Below, piece by piece: positions 58,851 to 64,000 of a stretch of 64,000 nt of DNA. Location: IMG/VR virus record IMGVR_UViG_3300044294_000190, positions 1 to 64,000 of that record, one strand, 5' to 3'. The notes beneath the pieces are model-generated. The model had not been told where the DNA came from. It saw only the letters and a program-made list of their open reading frames with translations, and searched no databases. The position numbers and the translations under genes are program-made. Positions within the stretch are counted from its first letter, which is position 1. Every line of letters starts with the position of its first letter. The DNA is from a virus.

Positions 58851-58853
58851 GAA

Positions 58854-59216
58854 TTATTCTCCTTGAACGAATTCGTCCCAGCGTTGCTCGTCCTCGTTCC
58901 ACACCCACATGCCTTCAGCTGGTCTGGCAACTGGCGCCTCCCAGTCGGTGGTCTCCTCGTTCAGCGTCCACGACGCGTACGGCTTGGGAGAGATGAACGC
59001 GTCAAGTTCCTCGTCGTACGCGTAGCCGACGCCAGCGTATCGTCCTCTGAAGTTGCCGTTGTAGGAAGTCTGTTTCCAAACGCCGCCCAGTAGCCCGGTG
59101 CAGAATTCCTGACCGAGCGGTTCCTTGGCGGGGAAGTCGCCTCCCTCAATCGCGTCGTTGTTGACGACGATGACTTGGGTGACGATTCCGTTTTCTATTT
59201 TTGCAAAGTGAGCCAT
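58854..59216 (-). CDS. tail-fibre-associated protein
   Basis: 120 residues: AHFAKIENGIVTQVIVVNND at the N-terminus, then GQEFCTGLLGGVWKQTSYNG NFRGRYAGVGYAYDEEL and the end WVWNEDEQRWDEF. This family (small protein beginning MAHFAKI) occurs often in aquatic T4-like phages next to fibre genes; its role is not known. It may be a fibre attachment or tail-tip part. Confidence 0.75.
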   Translation of the reverse strand: MAHFAKIENGIVTQVIVVNNDAIEGGDFPAKEPLGQEFCTGLLGGVWKQTSYNGNFRGRYAGVGYAYDEELDAFISPKPYASWTLNEETTDWEAPVARPAEGMWVWNEDEQRWDEFVQGE

Positions 59217-59232
59217 GTTATTCCTCCTGTGT

Positions 59233-60144
59233 TCACAGTGTTATGGAGCCCGAGCCGTTGAATGTGTATACGTGGTATCCGCCAGCGCCGTTGTTGTATG
59301 ACGGGGAGCCAGTCGTTGATGAAGCAGCGGAGTGATTAGAGGTCGACCAGCGAATTATCACAATTCCGCTACCACCATTAGCACCATTCGCGCCGCACGC
59401 CAAACTTCTTCCTGATGCTCCACCGCCGCCACCGCCCGTATTTGCAGTGCCTGGACTTGCACTGTCGCAATTACTGTTTGCATTGCCGCCTCCCCCTTGT
59501 CCACCAGCGCCGCCAATCGAATCCCCATCATGCGCTCCACCACCTCCCCCTCCGCCATATCTTGTTGGTGTACCACTGATGCTGGAAAGAAGTCCTATCC
59601 CGCCAGAACCGCCATTGCCCGAACTGGCATTACTCCCAGAACTCCCTGCACCACCACCGCCACCACCAGCCATACCAGCTCGCGAACCGCCATTATTGCC
59701 CTGTCCAGCCGTTCCTGTGCCGCCCTGCGCACTGTAATTACGACCAGCGCCACCACCAGAACCACCAGATGTTGGGTTGCCATAATCACCACCACCCTGA
59801 CCTCCACCATACGCTGTCAATGAAAACCCAGTTGAATTTAGACCTTGAGAACCACCATTTCCATCATTACGGGCTCCCCCACCCCCCACAACAAAAACAT
59901 GTTGTAGGTTTTTTTCTAGTAATTTTGTGCCAGACAAAACACCGCCAGCCCCACCACCGCCGCCGCCAGCCCAATGGCAACCCCCACCACCACCTGCAAC
60001 AATTAAATATTCAACAGATACGCTATTAAACGGCCAGACTGCTACGCCAACATTTTGTTGCTGTGTCGTCAAATCCCACAAACCAGAAGCGACGCTTGTG
60101 CTTATCGTTTGAAGCGGCCCAATTCTCCCACCACGCTTACGCAT
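59233..60144 (-). CDS. glycine-rich fibre/adhesin, paralogue of the 57285-58850 C-terminus
   Basis: 303 residues from ATG 60144 (an upstream TTG is rejected). After a short stalk (QTISTSVASGLWDLTTQQQN) it holds a glycine-rich domain: VEYLIVAGGGGGCHWAGGGG, then GGAGGVLSGTKLLEKN and a long GGSGGxG run, ending SGIVIIRWSTSNHSAASSTT, GSPSYNNGAGGYHVYTFNGS. The paralogous adhesin ends in a nearly parallel way. Gly-rich domains of this type are the tip adhesins of some T4-like phages. Confidence 0.78.
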   Translation of the reverse strand: MRKRGGRIGPLQTISTSVASGLWDLTTQQQNVGVAVWPFNSVSVEYLIVAGGGGGCHWAGGGGGGAGGVLSGTKLLEKNLQHVFVVGGGGARNDGNGGSQGLNSTGFSLTAYGGGQGGGDYGNPTSGGSGGGAGRNYSAQGGTGTAGQGNNGGSRAGMAGGGGGGAGSSGSNASSGNGGSGGIGLLSSISGTPTRYGGGGGGGAHDGDSIGGAGGQGGGGNANSNCDSASPGTANTGGGGGGASGRSLACGANGANGGSGIVIIRWSTSNHSAASSTTGSPSYNNGAGGYHVYTFNGSGSITL

Positions 60145-60821
60145 CAACTAATCTCCTCGTACGAGCAAACAGCCTCAAGGTCGGAATTTGTCGCAGCGGT
60201 GACGCGTAGCGCGTCACCTTCCTCCAAATAGATGGACTTGGAGATGATGTCCAACGTCGCGTCCGCTGGGACGGCGATGGTGTGGGCGATTTTGTACGCG
60301 GTGGACGATCTGAAGATGTCCACGGTCACGTCGCAGGCATTGGTTCCGTCGACGTTCGCCACGTACAGGGCGTTCACCTTCAACACCTTGTTGGAGTTGC
60401 TCGCCGTACCCGTAATGTTGATTGTGCCAACCATGGTCGCATGGTATTGGCAAGCGTAGTAAAGGGTGTTCGGCGCGTCGGCGGGAACCTGGAACGTGAT
60501 GTAACCGAGTTCTGTGCCGTTGTTCGTGATGCCCGAAGTTACGACATTCGCGGCGTTGTACGCGCCCGAAGACGTTTGAATCCAGAAAGGGTGACCAACC
60601 GCATTCACCTGAATGGTGTAGGTTGCGCCGCGAGTAAAGGAAAGCGTCGCGTTGTTCGAGCCTCCGACGACGAACGCCGATGCGCCGCTGTTGGTGACGA
60701 CGATGGTTGTGCCCGCACTACTGCCCTCGTTCTTGAGAATCGGCGTGGGCGTGGTCGTGACGGCAAGAACTGCCGTTTTGCCCTTAATTGCCGTTACGCC
60801 CACGATGTTTGGTGCTGCCAT
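60144..60821 (-). CDS. fibre with cupredoxin-like domain
   Basis: 225 residues. Two beta domains. The first (about 1-140) holds VVGGSNNATLSFTRGATYTI, then VGHPFWIQT and NTLYYACQYHATMVGTINI. His77, Cys124, His127 and Met130 make the type 1 copper ligand set of plastocyanin-like proteins (C-x2-H-x2-M). The second domain (about 150-225) is a beta sandwich (DVTVDIFRSSTAYKIAHTIA, YLEEGDALRVTAATNSDLEA). It lies in the fibre cluster, so it is probably a virion tip part. Copper binding is inferred from the motif. Confidence 0.72.
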   Translation of the reverse strand: MAAPNIVGVTAIKGKTAVLAVTTTPTPILKNEGSSAGTTIVVTNSGASAFVVGGSNNATLSFTRGATYTIQVNAVGHPFWIQTSSGAYNAANVVTSGITNNGTELGYITFQVPADAPNTLYYACQYHATMVGTINITGTASNSNKVLKVNALYVANVDGTNACDVTVDIFRSSTAYKIAHTIAVPADATLDIISKSIYLEEGDALRVTAATNSDLEAVCSYEEIS

Positions 60822-60824
60822 AAG

Positions 60825-61757
60825 TTATCCTCCGAACACAATTGACATGGCGATTGCTTTGCCCGTCGATGCTTTTGCGTTTAACTGTGTCTGTATTGAC
60901 GATGATACGCCATCCAGATATCCGAGTTCTGTGGAGTCAACGGAACCAATCGATGTGCTCGACGGAAGCGTTACCGTTCCCGTGAATGTCGGAGAAACAG
61001 TCGGTGCGTAATTTGGGGTCGTCCATTCAAGACCCGTCGCCGTGGAAGAGTTAGCCGACAACAGTTGCCCATTTGTTCCGACGCTAATTTTTGAAACGGT
61101 ATTGTCTGCTGTGCCGACAAATAGGTCGCCTTTGGCATCAATTGTGTTAATTAATAATTCACTTGCCGTTGCGCCAATTTCAATCCATACCGAATTGTAA
61201 TAGATATATGTAGTTCCATCGTCAGAGTCAAACCACAGCTCTCCTTGAACCGGGGTGGGTGGGGCCGATGATGAAACAGTAACTTTTTGTCCCACCCCAG
61301 GATTGCCAATCTCAATCCAATAGGAGTCATAATAAACAAACATTTTGGCACTAGTGGAATCAAACCACAAATCCCCAATTACTGGACCGACTGGCGCGGT
61401 ATTAGAAACAGTTACCGATGCTCCACCGCCGCCACCGCCAAAGGTTGCCGATGCGGAAACAAACTTTGTACCGTTGTATTTAAGAACATGATCAACACTT
61501 GCGCCCGATGGGTCAATTTGAATATCGTTGACAAAAAGAGCATTAGCCTTAAATGTGTCGTCTGTTTTTAAAACGTTGGCAGAATCCCTGTAAAGGTTTG
61601 TATCTCCAGCGCCAGATCCGGGACCCCATGTAATGCGTCCACCAGCTTCAAGTTTTAATCTTGCGTAAACATCTGCGTCAATAAAAACGGTGATGGCATC
61701 AGAACCGGTTGATGTCAACTGTTTAACAGTAATGGGTACTGTAAATTTTTGAGCCAC
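60825..61757 (-). CDS. tail fibre with repeated beta modules
   Basis: 310 residues from GTG 61757. N-terminal VPITVKQLTSTGSDAITVFI, then a Gly-rich hinge (ATFGGGGGGASVTV), two consecutive copies of a GDLWFDS...YYxSxWIEIG module (about 130-200), and a C-terminal fibre domain (AIAMSIVFGG end). The repeated modules are typical of fibre shafts or chitin/sugar-binding-like parts. Confidence 0.75.
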   Translation of the reverse strand: MAQKFTVPITVKQLTSTGSDAITVFIDADVYARLKLEAGGRITWGPGSGAGDTNLYRDSANVLKTDDTFKANALFVNDIQIDPSGASVDHVLKYNGTKFVSASATFGGGGGGASVTVSNTAPVGPVIGDLWFDSTSAKMFVYYDSYWIEIGNPGVGQKVTVSSSAPPTPVQGELWFDSDDGTTYIYYNSVWIEIGATASELLINTIDAKGDLFVGTADNTVSKISVGTNGQLLSANSSTATGLEWTTPNYAPTVSPTFTGTVTLPSSTSIGSVDSTELGYLDGVSSSIQTQLNAKASTGKAIAMSIVFGG

Positions 61758-61803
61758 GACCTCAATCGCTTTCTATGTCAGCCCCGCAAGGCTTTATATT
61801 TTG

Positions 61804-63105
61804 TTAACCAGTTACAACAATGATGTAATCATTTGCCAAAATCGTTCCGTAAAGAACAATTGACAAAGAATTACCGTTGGAACGAGTAACATCACCAATA
61901 ACAGTTGCTCCAGTTAAAACTTCGTAAATCTGGACAACAACATCAGTAGTGCCAAAGTTGTGGGTTACTACAGTGGTGGAGACTCCCGAAGCGCTAGCGG
62001 CACACCCCTGTTTGGCAACGCGAGCAAGGGTCGGAGTGGAAGTGGTGCGACCAGATGCTTCAGCCGCAGCAGAAGCGAGGTTTGTACGAGCGCCAGACTC
62101 AGTAGACGACCCAGTACCACCAGCCGTGACTGCAACATCAGTTGCATCCCACGTACCAGTTGTGATAGTGCCAAGAGTTGTGATGCTTGCTTGACCGACG
62201 TAAGTAGAAGCAATGTCAACTGCATCAGACGTGATGGCCGTGCGATTGTCAACAACGTTGACATTGAGGACGTTTCCAGTTTTAGAAAGACCGTTACCCG
62301 CAAGAATTGTTCCAGCAACAGAGAACAATGCCCACGTAAGCCCCGTAGATCCAAGGGCAATTGTTCCGTCGGTTGTGAGCACCCAACCGCTATCTGCGTT
62401 AACCGTACCTTCTTCAACAAAAGTAAATGCACCCGGAGTTACCTCAGCATCAGAGTCAAAATCACTTGCACGAACTGCTGCACCAGACGCTTGAACGATA
62501 TAAATACCATTTTCAGAAGCTGTGCTTTGGTCTTTAACAAGGACACGATCACCAGTAGCAAGGGTGACAGTCGTATCAAGAGTGTCGCCATTTTCAAGAT
62601 CAGTGGCAAGGTTGATGGGGGCAGTTGTCGCGGCTCGAACCGACTGCTTAACATCCAAACCAGAACGTGCGGCATCAACGTATCCCTTTGTCGCGGCATG
62701 TGCTGGATCAGTGGGGGGTCCAAACTTTGCTTGACTGTTAGAATCACGAATAACCAATTTGCTTGCAGTGGCATCAGCAGTGGCATCGGCCAACTTTGTG
62801 TAGTCCCCAGATGACATAAGACCGGCTGCCCCAGAACCCGAAAGGTTTGGAGTAACCGTTACAGACCCATTAGACTCACTAACGGTAAGCGCTGCGGCGT
62901 AAGAACCCGCCGATGAAATACTTGTAAGGGCCTTGCGCCATCCCGGCAAACCAGCGTCGTAAACCTTAATAACACCTTCGGTGCTATTAAAAATCAATCG
63001 ACCATCAAAATTACCGGTGTTGGGGTCTGTAGCAAGAACCTCAAAAGTGGCATTAAGCAATTGATTTTGGTTAAGATCAATATTTGTCAAAAACTTTTGA
63101 GCCAT
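61804..63105 (-). CDS. tail fibre, cyanophage/aquatic myophage-like
   Basis: 433 residues. Begins AQKFLTNIDLNQNQLLNATF, RLIFNSTEGVIKVYDAGLPG W, then RKALTSISSAGSYAAALTVS, a long repetitive stalk with ATAGGTGSSTESGARTNLAS and ends VQIYEVLTGATVIGDVTRSN, LSIVLYGTILANDYIIVVTG. This start and end are common among aquatic phage tail fibres of structural type. SD and ATG at 63105 are in the usual arrangement. Confidence 0.75.
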   Translation of the reverse strand: MAQKFLTNIDLNQNQLLNATFEVLATDPNTGNFDGRLIFNSTEGVIKVYDAGLPGWRKALTSISSAGSYAAALTVSESNGSVTVTPNLSGSGAAGLMSSGDYTKLADATADATASKLVIRDSNSQAKFGPPTDPAHAATKGYVDAARSGLDVKQSVRAATTAPINLATDLENGDTLDTTVTLATGDRVLVKDQSTASENGIYIVQASGAAVRASDFDSDAEVTPGAFTFVEEGTVNADSGWVLTTDGTIALGSTGLTWALFSVAGTILAGNGLSKTGNVLNVNVVDNRTAITSDAVDIASTYVGQASITTLGTITTGTWDATDVAVTAGGTGSSTESGARTNLASAAAEASGRTTSTPTLARVAKQGCAASASGVSTTVVTHNFGTTDVVVQIYEVLTGATVIGDVTRSNGNSLSIVLYGTILANDYIIVVTG

Positions 63106-63115
63106 TACAAGGTCC

Positions 63116-63505
63116 TTACGTTAAGTAGGCGTATCCGGAAAACGCCGATGAAAAGTTTACTACAACTTGTGAAGTGTTAGTGTACGTGATTTCTCCGTAT
63201 ACAACCGTTTGTGCGCTGTCTACAACAAACACCCCCGGATATCCGCCCAAGGCATGGTTTATTGTCCATGTAGTGGCTGGAGTTCCCTGAGTATGGATAT
63301 GTCTACCCGTAGCGGGTAGGACAAGATTAAGAACTTGGCTGGGAGAAACACCCGTGATGCTGGCGGAAGGTTGCCCAGTGGTAACAGTTCCAATGGTCAA
63401 AACATTGGGAGGTCCAGCTACGCCCGGCTCAGTAACCTGAATAATGTTAGATTTTTTTTCTTTTACAGAAACGGTTTTACGTTTTCTGGTTATCTCAACG
63501 GTCAT
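63116..63505 (-). CDS. small fibre-like protein
   Basis: 129 residues. Basic N-terminus (RKRKTVSVKEKKSN), a collagen-like GVAGPPN start, then LPATGRHIHTQGTPATTWTI, NHALGGYPGVFVVDSAQTVV and FSGYAYLT. The C-terminal domain looks like a receptor-binding or trimerising domain of phage fibres. Coupled to the next gene by ATGA. Confidence 0.72.
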   Translation of the reverse strand: MTVEITRKRKTVSVKEKKSNIIQVTEPGVAGPPNVLTIGTVTTGQPSASITGVSPSQVLNLVLPATGRHIHTQGTPATTWTINHALGGYPGVFVVDSAQTVVYGEITYTNTSQVVVNFSSAFSGYAYLT

Positions 63506-64000
63506 ACGGGCTCTACCGACACGGCCTCTTCAACAACAAGTGTGCCTTTAACCATTTGGTCCCAGTCACCTGCAGAGTCTTTTACAAACAAATCATAGGT
63601 GTAACTGCCGGAGGCAATTGTATTAAGATTAGAAATGTGTAATTGCAAGGTTGCTCCCGTCGCCGGGGCAAGGTACCCACGTCTATTAGCTGGATTAAGG
63701 CTGGCAATGGTGTCTTCACTAGGCGGTGAGTTGTACCAACGAATGTCCAGGACTACTGTTCCACTAGCATCTTTAGCTTGCATAAAAGCATTTTGAACAA
63801 TCAAAACATCCCCGTCTTCGTCTTTCCACGAAAAGGTCCGACGATAGTCCGTTCGCTGTGTGTATCGAAGTTCCATTGCGTCGTCATCCTCCAATGGGGT
63901 GATTGCTCCATAAGTGCTGACGGCAAGTCGGCCCTTAGCTATTGGTTGGTAAACAGAATTAACAGTTGCCCAAACATCATACGACAGATAGCCTTCAGGC
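63502..64000 (-). CDS. fibre/tail protein with tandem beta domains, cut by the right edge
   Basis: The frame stays open from 63502 to the window edge. Its last 125 residues form one domain (MELRYTQRTDYRRTFSWKDE, then GDVLIVQNAFMQAKDA and GSYTYDLFVKDSAGDWDQMV). Upstream, in frame, the sequence LSYDVWATVNSVYQPIAKGR resembles the end of another copy of the same domain (SYTYDLFVKDSAGDWDQMVK). So a gene with tandem domains is more likely than a gene starting at ATG 63876 (GGAGG 11 bases before it). The N-terminus is beyond the window. Confidence 0.62.
   Translation of the reverse strand, partial: PEGYLSYDVWATVNSVYQPIAKGRLAVSTYGAITPLEDDDAMELRYTQRTDYRRTFSWKDEDGDVLIVQNAFMQAKDASGTVVLDIRWYNSPPSEDTIASLNPANRRGYLAPATGATLQLHISNLNTIASGSYTYDLFVKDSAGDWDQMVKGTLVVEEAVSVEPV

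Noticed and set aside
52000-64000. Diversity-generating retroelement near the fibre genes
   Set aside because: Tropism-determinant-like N-terminus suggested one, but no reverse transcriptase gene or template/variable repeat pair is visible in the window.
1-64000. tRNA, rRNA, integrase, insertion sequence and attachment site
   Set aside because: No cloverleaf-like sequence, recombinase or flanking direct repeats were recognised by eye; a tRNAscan run would be decisive for tRNAs.

Overview
The window is an internal piece of the genome of a tailed double-stranded DNA phage with a contractile tail (myovirus morphology). The evidence is a tail sheath, tail tube, gp25-like wedge, baseplate J-like protein, hub and LysM protein, together with a capsid protein that looks like the N4-gp56 family, a portal and a large terminase. 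No bacterial housekeeping genes, rRNA, tRNA, integrase or CRISPR array were seen, so this reads as phage sequence rather than a prophage edge. The host is not shown. A perfect TATAAT placed so that the transcript would have no leader, plus several peptidoglycan-cutting domains, would fit an actinobacterial host, but this is only a hint. Genes are packed tightly with many ATGA, GTGA and TGATG stop/start overlaps. Both window edges cut through genes.

Nearly everything is on the minus strand, so transcription runs from high to low coordinates. 56-64 kb: tail fibre and receptor-binding genes, including two paralogous glycine-rich adhesins and a fibre with a cupredoxin-like copper site. 54.1-55.7 kb: the only plus-strand genes, a four-gene island. 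52-54 kb: a cysteine-rich fibre and a two-gene cassette whose paralogues also sit in the plus-strand island. 49.4-52 kb: glycosyltransferase and small unknown genes. 47.9-49.4 kb: large terminase. 45.7-47.9 kb: a GP88-like protein and two unknowns. 44-45.8 kb: lysis region (M15 peptidase, several small membrane proteins, a lipoprotein). 42-43.8 kb: metallophosphoesterase and a proteasome/HslV-like protease, the likely prohead protease. 38-41.7 kb: portal, scaffold, capsid. 31.2-37.7 kb: neck, sheath, tube and a tail assembly chaperone with a probable programmed frameshift. 21-31.2 kb: tape measure with two wall hydrolase domains, then hub, spike, wedge and baseplate.

A strong GC-rich hairpin at 20.03-20.08 kb separates the structural genes from a replication and recombination operon (6-20 kb). 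In transcription order this operon encodes a winged-helix initiator-like protein, a DnaC-like loader, a DnaB-like helicase, a CHC2/Toprim primase, an SNF2-type helicase, a MerR-like protein, a probable ssDNA-binding protein, a family A DNA polymerase, RecA, a resolvase-like nuclease, a Cas4-like nuclease, a second resolvase and a SpoVS homologue. The initiator gene contains a dense, regularly paired set of GTGTC/GACAC motifs, an arrangement like phage lambda's origin inside gene O. The left end (0-5.8 kb) is a run of basic, low-complexity proteins of unknown function.

Five small genes are reported in gaps or overlaps between larger ones (4532-4654, 36931-37095, 44086-44232, 52329-52490, 54746-54910), and several start codons were moved to better-supported positions. 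Function calls rest on motif recognition by eye; no database search was run.
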